Below, one piece after another: positions 1 through 9,400 of a DNA stretch of 29,322 bases (the stretch's first letter is position 1; every line of letters starts with the position of its first letter). The translations under genes and the position numbers were made by a program. The stretch is from NCBI GenBank assembly GCA_048498995.1, contig JBEHWX010000076.1:1-29322 (forward strand), written 5' to 3'. The notes below the pieces were generated by a model, which saw only the letters and a list, made by a program, of their open reading frames with translations, searched no databases and had not been told where the DNA came from. Source of the stretch: JBEHWX01 sp048498995. GTDB lineage: Bacteria; Bacteroidota; Ignavibacteria; OLB7.

Positions 1-53
1 CGAAACTGATGGTGCGGTTGCCGGTGGGAGCCATCGGGGAGAGGCAACGGCAC

Positions 54-85
54 TTTGGCCGGAAGCCGCGTCGTGGCTATACTTG
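54..85 (+). promoter_or_regulatory. Bacteroidota-type promoter of TraB-family copy 1
   Basis: TTTG at 54-57 and TATACTTG at 78-85 are separated by 20 bases. This resembles the Bacteroidota -33/-7 pair (TTTG, TAnnTTTG, about 19-21 bases apart). The same two boxes precede the two downstream paralogues at similar distances from their ATGs (51, 49 and 50 bases from box start to ATG). Recurrence is the main support; no transcript data are available. Confidence 0.6.
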
Positions 86-104
86 CGGACTCAGTTCTTC
101 CGTA

Positions 105-116
105 TTGCCCACGCAA
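105..116 (+). promoter_or_regulatory. Conserved leader dyad TTGC-N4-GCAA, copy 1
   Basis: The 12-base sequence TTGCCCACGCAA is an inverted repeat with 4-base arms. It lies in the predicted 5' leader exactly 12 bases before the ATG at 129. The same 12 bases sit 12 bases before the start codons of the two tandem paralogues. It could be an operator or a small RNA structure controlling translation; the sequence alone does not decide. Confidence 0.5.
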
Positions 117-128
117 CCACGTCATTCG

Positions 129-3100
129 ATGTCTTTCCGTGACTTCGTCCTATCCGGCCGATCGCGCCGGAGGCGCGCGCTCATGCCCGCCGTTCTTCTC
201 GTTCTGGCGCTCCTGGCGCCGTCGGTTCTGCCAGCTCAGCCGTCCGGCCGTCTGGAGAAAACGCTCCTCTGGGAGGTGACCGGCAACGGCGTCGCCGGAC
301 GCTCCTATCTCTACGGCACCATGCACCTGCAGAGCCGGCGCGTGTTCGATCTGTCGGACTCGGTGCTGATCGCGCTCAGGAGCTGCCGCGTCTTCATGCC
401 GGAGGCGGACATGGATTCGCTCGGCACCGAGATGTTCCGCATGCTCTTTCACGGCGACACGACCGTCGATCTGAAGAAGCTGTTGTCGCCGGAGCGCTAC
501 AACGAGCTGGATACCGAGCTGCAGGCATCGATCGGGCTGCCGATCGAGCAGGCGCGCCACATGAAGCCCTGGATGGTCGCGTTCCTGAAACAGCCGAAAG
601 TCTCCGACGCCGACCGGCCGGCATTTCTGGATGCCTGGCTCGGACGCGTGGCACGCCTGGAGGGGCTCCGCCTGGTCGGCCTGGAGTCGGTGGCCGAGCA
701 GATGAGCACGTTCGATGGTCTGTCGTTCGATGATCTCGACGCCCGTTCGGGATCGAAGGATGATGCCGCCTCGCTCGACACGCTGGTGAACATGTACGCG
801 GAAGGGGATCTGGAGGGGATCGCCCGGATGGTGGATGGATCGCAATCCGACACGTTGAACGAGGTGATGCTGACCCGTCGGAATCATCGGATGATCGGAC
901 GGATCGAGACGATGATGCGCTCGGAGCCGGCGTTCGTCGCCGTCGGGGCCGCGCATCTGGTCGGCCAGGAGGGGCTGATCGCGCTGCTGCGCGCGCGTGG
1001 TTATCAGGTGCGTCCGGTGCGGATGGTCAGGACCGGACTGGCGCGGAGCTACGTTCCGCCGAAGCGCGATCTCCTCTGGCACCACTTCGCCGATTCGACG
1101 CTCGGCTACGCGCTCGACGTGCCGGCCGAGCCGGTGGAGCTCCCCTTCGCGAGCGCTCCGGGCATGAGCATCGGGCTGCGGCTCTCGGCCGATCTCGGCG
1201 CCGGCACCTACTATTCGTTCGCCGGTGTCAACGTCTCGTCGCTCGCGTCCGGCAACGATGAGACGCTGCTGAACGCGATGGTGACGGGGATGCTGATGAG
1301 GAAGGGATTCTCCCTCGTCGCGCAGCATCCGGTGCCGGTGGAAGGGGGCGCGGGAAAGGAGCTGGAGGTGAAGCAGGACGCGTTGAAGGGGGGACGTCTC
1401 TGGGCGCGCGTGTTGGTGCGTGGCGGCAAGGCCTACATCATCAGCGCCACCGTGCCGTTCGCCGCCAGGCGTACCGAGGATGTCGATCGCTTCTTCTCCT
1501 CGTTCACGCTCCTCGGCGAGCCGACCGCCCGCGGTATTGCCGGCTGGCGGGAGATCACCATTCCGGACGGTGCCTTCTCGGTCACCATGCCGGGGGACAC
1601 GGCCACCAGCGACGTGGAACTGCCGGAATCGGTCAGGGAGGTGATGAACTTCCATGTGCTGCAGAACCACGACGGCTCCGTGGCGGCCGGATACTACGAC
1701 TTCAAGGCGGACAAGGAGGTCTTCGACGACTCGGCCTATCTGGCGCGGGTGGTGGATGGATCGCTGCCGATCGCCGGCCCCTCCCGGAAAGTGATCCGCT
1801 CGGTGATGGTGCAGGGATATCCGGGAATGGATGCGTGGGCATACGGCACCAACGGCATGGTGCTTCGCCTGCGAACGGTGCTTCGCGGCAACCGAGGCTA
1901 CTCCTTCGTCGCCGCCGCGCCGCCGGGCGGTGACACGGCCGCGCTCACGCGGTTCGTCGAGTCGGTCCGGTTCATCGAGCCGAGGGAGGCCACATGGCGT
2001 GCCGTCGCCGTCGACAGCCTCGGCTTCAGCGCGCTGCTGCCGGCGATCCCGACGATGGTGGATATTGCCGGATCGGACGAGGCCTCGGCCGACGACTCGC
2101 CGTTCGCTTCGGGGCATGTGCTCTACGCGCGCGATACCGGAAGCTCGCTGGTCTACCTGGTGGCCGCCACGCGCCTGCCCCGGTACGCATGGCTCGCCGA
2201 CAGCTCGTTCCTGGATCTCCAGCTCCCGGGCTTCGCCGATCCGGCGGATTCGCTCATCGAACGGAGCGCGTTCACGGTCGGCGCCTCTCCGGTCGTGGAT
2301 CGGATCTACCAGCGCGCCAGGGGGCACGGGTTGATGCGCGTCAGGGTCATGCTCGTCGGGCGCAACGCCGTGATGGCGGTGCTCGTGGCGCCGGAGCGGG
2401 AGATGCGCGGCGCCACGGTGGATCGCTTCTTCCGGTCGGTTGTGCCGAACGATTCCACCCTCGGCACCGAGCTGTTCGTCGACAGGACCGCGGAGATTCT
2501 GCGCGACGCTCGTTCGAGCGACACGGCCGTTGCCTCCGAGGCACGCGCCGTGCTGAAGCGCATCAACCCGAGCGAGCGTGATCTGCCGGCCATCGTCGCC
2601 CTGTTGTCGCGCCCGCGCCCGGACGATGCATCCGAGACCGGGATGCGGCGGCTGCTGTTGTTGGGCCTGGTCGCGGATACCGACACGATCGGCCAGGCGG
2701 CCATCGCCGAGGGAATCGCGCCGCTGTTGCCGACGATGTCCGCCGTGCCGGATCTGAGGCGCGAGGCGCTGAACGTGCTGCTCGCCGCCGGCTCGGACTC
2801 CGCGCTCTCGGCCGCCGTGCGCGATCTGCGGACGCCGGGAAGCGACACGCTCGTGGACGAGATGCTCTCAGGTTTTCTGGAGAATGCGATCAAGGGAACC
2901 ACGGCGCTCTATCCTGAGCTGTTCGCGGGCGTCGATCGTCTGCGCGATCCGGTGCCGATGCTCCGGCTGGCGCTCGCCTGGGCCGATTCGGTGCCGGGCG
3001 CGAGCCTGGCTCCCCACGCCGGCGTATTGGCGCGCGCGGCCGCCGGGGTTCTTTCGCGGGTTGGCAATGATGCCGACGATCAGAGTGCGATCGCGATCGC

Positions 3101-3641
3101 GGGGAGAGTTCTCGTCCGCCTTCCGCGGACCGACAGCCTTGTGGCGGTCCTGCGCGGTCTGGAGCGGTCGGATAACCCCACGGTGCACATGATCGCGATC
3201 GGCGGGCTTCTGACGTTCAATGAACCGGTCGACGGCAAGGTGATCGGGAAGATCGCGGCCGATCCCGAGTGGCGCGGGTCGCTCCACGATCTGCTCGTGA
3301 AGCTCGGGAAGGAGTCGTTGATGCCGGCGCGCTTCCGCGCGGCCACATCGCTGGCCGAGAGCGTGCTTCACGGCCGCATCGGGCTGGACGTGACGATGAC
3401 CGCCGCCGGCGAGCGTGACGACCGCGTGGCCGGCACCTCGTACAGGGCGGTGATTTTCAAAGTCCGGTTCCCGAATGACCAGACGTCGTATCCCTGCGTG
3501 GTCTACCTGCCGAAATCGGGCAACGGGATCGGCAGGACGGCCGAGGCGGTGATCTGGCTCGGGCAGGATGCGTTCAGTTCCGGGGATATCCAGAAGTATG
3601 TCGTCGCCGGCCGCTCCGCCTTCGAGGAAGAGGAGGAGTAA
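129..3641 (+). CDS. Exported TraB/GumN-domain protein with HEAT-like region (tandem copy 1)
   Basis: A 1,170-residue predicted exported protein. The start at 129 is chosen because the conserved promoter and leader lie just upstream and the next residues form an Arg-rich stretch plus hydrophobic signal core (cleavage plausible near LPAQ). An ATG at 183 is the alternative. Residues about 37-300 form a TraB/PrgY/GumN (Tiki-like) domain: both GX2H motifs are present, GTMH (His66) and GAAH (His276), as is an acidic MPEADMDS segment. Tiki proteins of this superfamily are metalloproteases; activity here is inferred. Residues about 315-775 contain three related modules, each opening with W/H-x-x-x...lPx-P and closing with RFxxS-type segments. 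Residues about 780-1090 are helical and HEAT-like, followed by a C-terminal domain shared with the paralogues and an acidic EEEEE tail. The substrate is unknown. Confidence 0.85.
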   Translation: MSFRDFVLSGRSRRRRALMPAVLLVLALLAPSVLPAQPSGRLEKTLLWEVTGNGVAGRSYLYGTMHLQSRRVFDLSDSVLIALRSCRVFMPEADMDSLGTEMFRMLFHGDTTVDLKKLLSPERYNELDTELQASIGLPIEQARHMKPWMVAFLKQPKVSDADRPAFLDAWLGRVARLEGLRLVGLESVAEQMSTFDGLSFDDLDARSGSKDDAASLDTLVNMYAEGDLEGIARMVDGSQSDTLNEVMLTRRNHRMIGRIETMMRSEPAFVAVGAAHLVGQEGLIALLRARGYQVRPVRMVRTGLARSYVPPKRDLLWHHFADSTLGYALDVPAEPVELPFASAPGMSIGLRLSADLGAGTYYSFAGVNVSSLASGNDETLLNAMVTGMLMRKGFSLVAQHPVPVEGGAGKELEVKQDALKGGRLWARVLVRGGKAYIISATVPFAARRTEDVDRFFSSFTLLGEPTARGIAGWREITIPDGAFSVTMPGDTATSDVELPESVREVMNFHVLQNHDGSVAAGYYDFKADKEVFDDSAYLARVVDGSLPIAGPSRKVIRSVMVQGYPGMDAWAYGTNGMVLRLRTVLRGNRGYSFVAAAPPGGDTAALTRFVESVRFIEPREATWRAVAVDSLGFSALLPAIPTMVDIAGSDEASADDSPFASGHVLYARDTGSSLVYLVAATRLPRYAWLADSSFLDLQLPGFADPADSLIERSAFTVGASPVVDRIYQRARGHGLMRVRVMLVGRNAVMAVLVAPEREMRGATVDRFFRSVVPNDSTLGTELFVDRTAEILRDARSSDTAVASEARAVLKRINPSERDLPAIVALLSRPRPDDASETGMRRLLLLGLVADTDTIGQAAIAEGIAPLLPTMSAVPDLRREALNVLLAAGSDSALSAAVRDLRTPGSDTLVDEMLSGFLENAIKGTTALYPELFAGVDRLRDPVPMLRLALAWADSVPGASLAPHAGVLARAAAGVLSRVGNDADDQSAIAIAGRVLVRLPRTDSLVAVLRGLERSDNPTVHMIAIGGLLTFNEPVDGKVIGKIAADPEWRGSLHDLLVKLGKESLMPARFRAATSLAESVLHGRIGLDVTMTAAGERDDRVAGTSYRAVIFKVRFPNDQTSYPCVVYLPKSGNGIGRTAEAVIWLGQDAFSSGDIQKYVVAGRSAFEEEEE

Positions 3642-3681
3642 TGATCCTCACACGCTGGTGACACCAGATCGATGAAGCGTC

Positions 3682-3716
3682 GAGCGCCCCTTCTTCCGAG
3701 CGGAGGAGGGGCGCTC
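3682..3716 (+). terminator. Terminator hairpin after TraB-family copy 1
   Basis: GAGCGCCCC (3682-3690) pairs perfectly with GGGGCGCTC (3708-3716), and inner TTCTTCC/GGAGGA pairing extends the stem around a GAGC loop. Almost the same 35-base hairpin follows each of the three paralogues, so it belongs to the duplicated unit. Only a weak T-rich stretch follows. Confidence 0.75.
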
Positions 3717-3747
3717 ACATTGTTGGCCGCTCCGTTCCGCGGTGCTT

Positions 3748-3777
3748 TTGCCGGACGCGGCGGCGTGCTATACTTGC
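3748..3777 (+). promoter_or_regulatory. Bacteroidota-type promoter of copy 2
   Basis: TTTG at 3748-3751 and TATACTTG at 3770-3777 are separated by 18 bases. Flanking bases are shared with the promoters of copies 1 and 3 (for example GCTTTTGCCGGA and GCTATACTTG). The promoter lies inside the longest open frame, which argues for the start at 3819. Confidence 0.6.
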
Positions 3778-3794
3778 CGGTGCCGTTGTTCCCA

Positions 3795-3806
3795 TTGCCC
3801 ACGCAA
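3795..3806 (+). promoter_or_regulatory. Conserved leader dyad TTGC-N4-GCAA, copy 2
   Basis: This is the same TTGCCCACGCAA sequence as at 105-116, again ending 12 bases before the ATG (3819). The exact conservation of sequence and spacing contrasts with the more diverged bases between it and the -7 box. Confidence 0.5.
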
Positions 3807-3818
3807 CCACGTCGCCCG

Positions 3819-6218
3819 ATGCTGCACCGAGATCTGCTTCGCCGCGAATGCCTCCGCCGGTACGCGCTCATTATCAGGCTGCTTTTCCTGGTGTTGCTCC
3901 CGACGCCGCTGCCGGCGCGGACGCTCGATCGCGGCGTCGGCGGGGACCGTGGTCATGCCAGGATGGGGGCGGTCCTTGAGGATCGGCGCGTTCCCTCGCT
4001 CCGCTTCACTCGTGCCTTCGCGCCCGGCGCGGACACTTCCTGGCGGGAGATATCACTCCCGGAGTTCGGCTTCGCCATAACGATGCCGGCCGATACAGGC
4101 AGGGGGAGGACCTCATTTGACGAGGACCACGCGCCCGATATCATCAGAATATCGTCTCGCAGCACTAACCTATCGATCTCGCTATACTCAGTGAATGACG
4201 AACATGTCATCATCAATGACTCGAGCTGCTTCCTTTGGATAATGGCATTGGAGGGGATGCCTCGTGGGCCTCGATATGCCCGCCGGGTGAGCGTTCAGGG
4301 CTATACGGGATTCGATTTCTCGGACAATTATGATTTCTCGAACAATTATTATGAACATGATCTTGTGCGTGGACGAGTAGTATTCCGTGGCAATCGCGGC
4401 TACTTGATGAAATCCTATATGCCGGAAACGGGCGATAGTTCGACCCTAAACCGCTTCGTCGAATCCTTCCGCTTCATCGACCCGGCCGAAGCCGCTTGGC
4501 GCGCCATCACGATCGACAGTCTCGGTATCAGTACCCTGGTCCCGGCCACGCCATCTCCGCCTAGTTGGCGGACGATGCTCGGAACCGACTCGCTATCATA
4601 CGTTGTTTCCGATGGAATCATCGACTTCATGAATGCGTACGATACGGCCAGCTCACTTCTCTACGGCATATCCTGTATGCGGGTCGCGCCATATTCCTGG
4701 CTCAAGGATACCGCGGCGATCAAATCCCTTTGGCCAATCAATTTCATTGGTGCACTCGAGAGTCCCATCAGTCGGAGCACCTATACCATCGGTGCCTGTC
4801 CCGCGGAGGAACAGATCTTCAGCAAGGGGAATGGGGATGTACTGGTGAGAATCAAGACCGTTCTCGTTGGGCACTCCATGATCCGCGCCTTGCTGGTGGT
4901 ATCGGCGCCGGACATTCACAGCAACGTCGTCGATCGGTTCTTCAGCTCGTTCGTTCCGATCGATTCCATGCGCGGAACGGATCTGTTCGTCGACAGGATC
5001 CCCTACCTGCTGCGCGATCTCAGGACCGCGGATCCGAAGGTCGCCGCAACCATCCGGGCCGCCCTGCCCGGCATCAGCTTTACGGCGAAGGAGGTCCCGA
5101 CGATACTTGCCGCGCTCGATGATCCTCTGCCGGATGATACGGCGATGGATGGCCGGCGGCGTCTGCTGTTGAGCGCGCTCGAAGATATGGCCCGTGGAGG
5201 CGCGTTCGGCGACGTGGCCGACTCGGCCGCCAAGGAGGCGATCGCCGCGAAGGTATCGTCGTTGCTCCCACGGTTGAAGGAGTGGCCGCTGCTGAGGGCG
5301 CAGGCGATGAAGACGCTCATGGGAATCGGCACTCCACGGGCGACCTCCAGCGTGATCGAGGATCTGGGAACGCCCGACGCCGACATGGCGATCGATGGGC
5401 CGCTCGCCATGTACCTGACACGCGTCATACGCCAACTGGATGCTCTGGTCCTGGTGCTGTTGAGAAGAATCGACAGCATGGACGACCCCGTGCCGTTGTT
5501 GATATTGGCCGCCGACTGCGCCGATTCTCTTCCCCGCTCCCTCCTCGTGCCCATGCGCGCCGAGCTCGCGCGCGCGGCAATCTCGACCGCCGCGAAGCCC
5601 GGCCGCCTCGTCGGCTGGCGCATGTCCCTGGAGACCGCGGCGCGGGTGCTGGCGTACGTCCCCCGTAGTGATACCGCCGTGGTGCTGCTGAGGGCGCTGG
5701 AGGAGAATCCCCGATGGGATATTCGGCTCGCCGCGCAATGCGCGCTTCTCGCCTATGGGGAGTCCATCGATACGGCCGCGCTCGAAACCATGGCGGCCGA
5801 TGCGCGCAAGCGATGGACCGTCTACGACCGGCTCAGCCAGATCGGGTGGGAACGGATGTTCCCCGAACGCTATCGCGCGGCCGGATCTCTGGCGGAAAGC
5901 GCCATCGTTCAGGATCGTGAGGTGAACGTCGAAAACAGAGCGCCGGTCGCCGAACGCGATGAGCGCTTGAACGGCGGTGACTATCGGATCGAGGTCTTCA
6001 AGGTGGCGCGTGTCCGTGGGAACAGGGATGATTCCGAGGACGGGGCGGGGAAGGAGGTGATGTGGTATCCGGCCGTCGTGGTGCTGAAAACGACGGACGG
6101 CGATATCGACGGTCGCATCCGTCCCGTGATCTGGTATGGTGACGAGATCTTCGATCCGGCCACGATCGAGGCGTACGTGTCCCATGCCGGTGCTTCCATC
6201 GGCAAGGCCGCCGAGTAA
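3819..6218 (+). CDS. Exported paralogue lacking the TraB domain (tandem copy 2)
   Basis: A 799-residue predicted exported protein, about 400 residues shorter than its neighbours. The start at 3819 follows the conserved promoter and leader dyad, and the N-terminus has a basic region plus hydrophobic core (IIRLLFLVLLPTPLPA). No GX2H motif and no TraB/GumN domain are present. After a short linker, homology to copies 1 and 3 begins at SWREISLP (about residue 74), which is their second module. The third module (from about 226), the HEAT-like region (about 388 on) and the C-terminal domain follow. The HEAT-like region resembles copy 3 more than copy 1, for example in PLPDDTA and DGRR. The frame is intact, so it is more likely a domain-deleted variant than a pseudogene. 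Part of the N-terminal half is visibly AT-richer than its surroundings. Function unknown. Confidence 0.8.
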   Translation: MLHRDLLRRECLRRYALIIRLLFLVLLPTPLPARTLDRGVGGDRGHARMGAVLEDRRVPSLRFTRAFAPGADTSWREISLPEFGFAITMPADTGRGRTSFDEDHAPDIIRISSRSTNLSISLYSVNDEHVIINDSSCFLWIMALEGMPRGPRYARRVSVQGYTGFDFSDNYDFSNNYYEHDLVRGRVVFRGNRGYLMKSYMPETGDSSTLNRFVESFRFIDPAEAAWRAITIDSLGISTLVPATPSPPSWRTMLGTDSLSYVVSDGIIDFMNAYDTASSLLYGISCMRVAPYSWLKDTAAIKSLWPINFIGALESPISRSTYTIGACPAEEQIFSKGNGDVLVRIKTVLVGHSMIRALLVVSAPDIHSNVVDRFFSSFVPIDSMRGTDLFVDRIPYLLRDLRTADPKVAATIRAALPGISFTAKEVPTILAALDDPLPDDTAMDGRRRLLLSALEDMARGGAFGDVADSAAKEAIAAKVSSLLPRLKEWPLLRAQAMKTLMGIGTPRATSSVIEDLGTPDADMAIDGPLAMYLTRVIRQLDALVLVLLRRIDSMDDPVPLLILAADCADSLPRSLLVPMRAELARAAISTAAKPGRLVGWRMSLETAARVLAYVPRSDTAVVLLRALEENPRWDIRLAAQCALLAYGESIDTAALETMAADARKRWTVYDRLSQIGWERMFPERYRAAGSLAESAIVQDREVNVENRAPVAERDERLNGGDYRIEVFKVARVRGNRDDSEDGAGKEVMWYPAVVVLKTTDGDIDGRIRPVIWYGDEIFDPATIEAYVSHAGASIGKAAE
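4314..4349 (+). repeat. In-frame 18-bp tandem duplication within copy 2
   Basis: Two adjacent 18-base units (4314-4331 and 4332-4349) differ at one base and encode DFSDNY and DFSNNY. The equivalent positions in copies 1 and 3 lack this duplication. It lies within the AT-richer patch of the gene. Confidence 0.8.
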
Positions 6219-6247
6219 CGCGCGCTCCATGCCCCTCCCGAAACCGT

Positions 6248-6282
6248 GAGCGCCCCTTCTTCCGAGCGGAGGAGGGGCGCTC
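6248..6282 (+). terminator. Terminator hairpin after TraB-family copy 2
   Basis: This is the same 35-base hairpin as at 3682-3716, with identical stem and GAGC loop: GAGCGCCCC at 6248-6256 pairs with GGGGCGCTC at 6274-6282. It starts 29 bases after the stop codon. Confidence 0.75.
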
Positions 6283-6344
6283 GTCGTTATCGAGCTCACG
6301 ATATCCGCATGTCGTTGAACGGCGTTGGCCGGTGGCGCGGCGCT

Positions 6345-6375
6345 TTTGCCGGAAGCGGCGTCGTGGCTATACTTG
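6345..6375 (+). promoter_or_regulatory. Bacteroidota-type promoter of copy 3
   Basis: TTTG at 6345-6348 and TATACTTG at 6368-6375 are 19 bases apart, the best spacing of the three paralogue promoters. The surrounding bases match those of copy 1 closely (GCCGGAAGC-GCGTCGTGGCTATACTTG, written with one variable base). Confidence 0.6.
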
Positions 6376-6393
6376 TCGCCGCCATTGTTCCCA

Positions 6394-6405
6394 TTGCCCA
6401 CGCAA
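6394..6405 (+). promoter_or_regulatory. Conserved leader dyad TTGC-N4-GCAA, copy 3
   Basis: TTGCCCACGCAA again ends 12 bases before the start codon (6418). The bases after it differ slightly from copies 1 and 2 (TTACATC instead of CCACGTC), while the dyad itself is unchanged. Confidence 0.5.
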
Positions 6406-6417
6406 TTACATCGCCCG

Positions 6418-9400
6418 ATGCTGCTCCGAGCTTCATTCCGTTTCCAGCGTCTCCCCCTGTTCGCTCTCGCGACCGCGATACTCTTCCTGCTATTACTGCC
6501 GGCGTTGCTGTCGGCGCACAGGCCCAGGCATCCGGAGAACACGCTTCTCTGGGAGGTGAGCGGCAACGGGCTCAGCGGGAAGTCCTATCTCTACGGCACG
6601 ATGCACGTCAGAAGCCGCCGCGTGCACGACCTTGCCGACTCCGTGCTGATCGCGCTCAGGAGCTGCCGCGTCTTCATGCCCGAGGGGGATCTCGATTCGA
6701 TGGGGACCGCCATGTTCCGCATGATGTTCAGCCCGGACACTTCCGTCGATCTGCGAAAGCTTCTGACCCCGGAGCGATACCGCCAGCTCGATACCGAGAT
6801 GCGCGCGTCGATGGGAATCTCGATCGAGTCCACGCGCCACATGAAGCCGTGGATGATCCCGTATCTGGTACGGCACGACACGATCTCAATGGATGCCGAC
6901 CGGCCGGCAATTCTCGATGCCTGGCTGTCCCGCGTGGCTCGCCTGGAAGGACTGCGCGTTGTCGGTCTCGAGTCGGTGCAGGAGCATCTGGCCACGCTCG
7001 AGGCGCTCCCCGCGGCACAGGCCTGGCTGCAGGGAGGCGACGACGATCAGAACGATCCAGCAAACGGAACCTCCCGCGCCACGGTCGAGGCAATGATACG
7101 GTTGTATGTCGCCGGTGACCTCGACGGCCTCGCGCGTCTGGTCGACAGCCTTACCCCCATGGCCACCAGGAAGATCATCCTCACCGATCGCAATCGGAGA
7201 ATGGCCGAGCGGCTGGAGCCCGCGATGCGCGCCGATCCGGTCTTCGTCGCGGTTGGCGCCGCGCATCTGCCCGGAGACGAGGGATTGATCGCGCTGCTGC
7301 GCTCAAGGGGATTCACGGTGCGTCCGGTGCGGCAGGTGAAGACCGGTCTTGCCAGAAAGTACGCGCCGCCGTCGCGGAAGCTGCCGTGGCATCATCTGAC
7401 CGATTCGGCCCGGGGATTCGAGCTCGACATGCCGAGCGAGCCGGCCGATGTTCCGATCGAGTATGCCGACACGTCCGAGTTTCGGATGGCCATGGCCGCT
7501 GATTTCGGCACCGGCTCGTTCTACACCTTCCTGACCGGCAAGGTGCCCTCGCTGGCGTCGCGCGACGAACAGCGATTGATCGATGGGCTGATTCAGCAGA
7601 TGTACGGCCACGGAAACGCCGTCGTGCTCTCGACGCGCAAGCTCCCGATCGCCGATGGCGCCGGAACAGAGATCGAGCTCGGGATGAAGACGAAACCCGG
7701 CGCGCGGGCCTGGGTCCGGACGATCGTGCGTGGCGAGAGAATGTATCTGGCCTGCGCTGACGTTGCCTACGCCCGGACCCGAACGGCCGACGTGGATCGA
7801 TTCTTCTCCTCGCTCTCGTTCACCGGCGCCGCCGTGCCGAGGGCGAGTGCTTCATGGCGCGAGATCTCGCTTCCCCGCGGAGCCTGCGTCGTCACCATGC
7901 CGGCCGATACGGTCACGCAGTCGCCGCCCGTTTCGGGCGAGGCCAACCAGTCCACGGAGATCACCATGATTACCACTCACGATGGAAAAATGGGGCTTGC
8001 CATCTTCGATCATAAGCTGGACTTCGTAATTCTCGAGGACTCGCTCTACCTGGCTCAGTTGATGACGGCGCCGCTGAATCTGACGCGGTCGGAGTCACGG
8101 GTTGTTCGTCCGGTGAGCGTCCAGGGATATCCGGGAATCGATATTTCGGGAGATGCCGAATCGGGAGGTAGGCTTCGGGCGCGGGTTCTGCTTCGCGGCA
8201 ACCGTGGCTACATGATGTTCATCGAAGTGCCCATTACCGGGGACACCTCCGCGGCGTCACGCTATATCGAATCGATCCGCTTCACCGATCCTCCGGAAGC
8301 CGCATGGCGTCCGGTCACGATCGACAGCCTCGGGATCAGCGCGCTGCTGCCGGGCGTGCCGTTCCCGCCGCAATGGCAGAGCAATAGGCGGAGCTCGGAG
8401 TCGTATGGCGCGGCATCCAATGGTACCATCGACGAGCTGTATGCTCGCGATACCGCCAGCTCGCTTCTGTATGGCATCTCGTGCAAGCGCTTCGCGCCGT
8501 ATACCTGGCTCAAGGACAGCACGGTGATCGATGCCAATTGGCGCGCCGCGCTCGTTCACTGGAACGATAGCCTCATCAGCCGGAGCACCTCCACGGTAGG
8601 TGCATGTCCCGTCATCGACGTGGTGTACAGACGAGCGGATGGGGGAAAGCTGGTGCGGGTCAAGACGGTGCTCGTGGGACACGCGATGATACGCGCCACA
8701 TTGGTCGCGCCGGAGCAGGATATGCGCGGCGCAGTCGTGGATCGGTTCTTCAGCTCGGTCGTTCCCATCGATTCGCTCAAGGGGACGGACCTGTTCATCG
8801 ACGGGACGTCGCATATCCTGCGCGACGTTCAGTCCGACGATCCATCGGTTGCGGCGGCGGTCCGTGCCGGGCTACGTGGCATGTGGTTCTCCGCCGATGA
8901 TGTTCCCACGATGCTTGCGATGCTCGATCGTCCTTTGCCCGACGACACGGCCAAGGATGGTCGGCGGCTTTTATTGCTGGGCGGGCTCAGAACGGTCATT
9001 CGGATGAAAGGATTCGAGAAGATCCTGGACTCGGCAACCGTAAGGGCCATCGCGGAGAAGGTGTCGTTGTTGCTCCCGGAGCTCGCGGCGTGGCCTCGAC
9101 TGAGAACTGGCGCCTTGAATACGCTCATGAGTCTGCACGTCGAGCACGCCACCGCGGCCGTGCTCGATGATCTGAGGAAGCCGGGCGCCGACACGGTCAT
9201 CGACGGATCGCTTGCGGGCTCTCTGTCGGAGATCGCGAGGCGGATGGGAGATATCCTTCCGACACTGTTGAGGAGGATCGACACGCTGGCCGATCCCGTG
9301 CCGTTGATGGTGCTTGCCAACGCCTGCGCCGATTCCCTTCCCGCTTCGGTGCTCGCCCCATTGAGCGCGAAGCTTACGCGCGTGGCCATCGCGACCGCCG

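Noticed and set aside
150..2327. Long open frame of about 725 codons on the minus strand under TraB-family copy 1.
   Set aside because: It is rich in Arg, His and Gly without recognisable domains, and lies opposite a gene with signal peptide and catalytic motifs. High GC content makes such antisense frames common.
3672..3818. N-terminal extension of TraB-family copy 2 to an ATG at 3672 (and similar extensions of copies 1 and 3).
   Set aside because: The extension would run through the conserved terminator or promoter and leader. The downstream ATGs give signal peptides and have identical spacing to the leader dyad.
3819..6218. Copy 2 as a pseudogene or frameshifted version of its neighbours.
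   Set aside because: Its frame is intact over 799 residues, it has its own promoter, signal peptide and terminator, and the missing region is a clean absence of whole domains.
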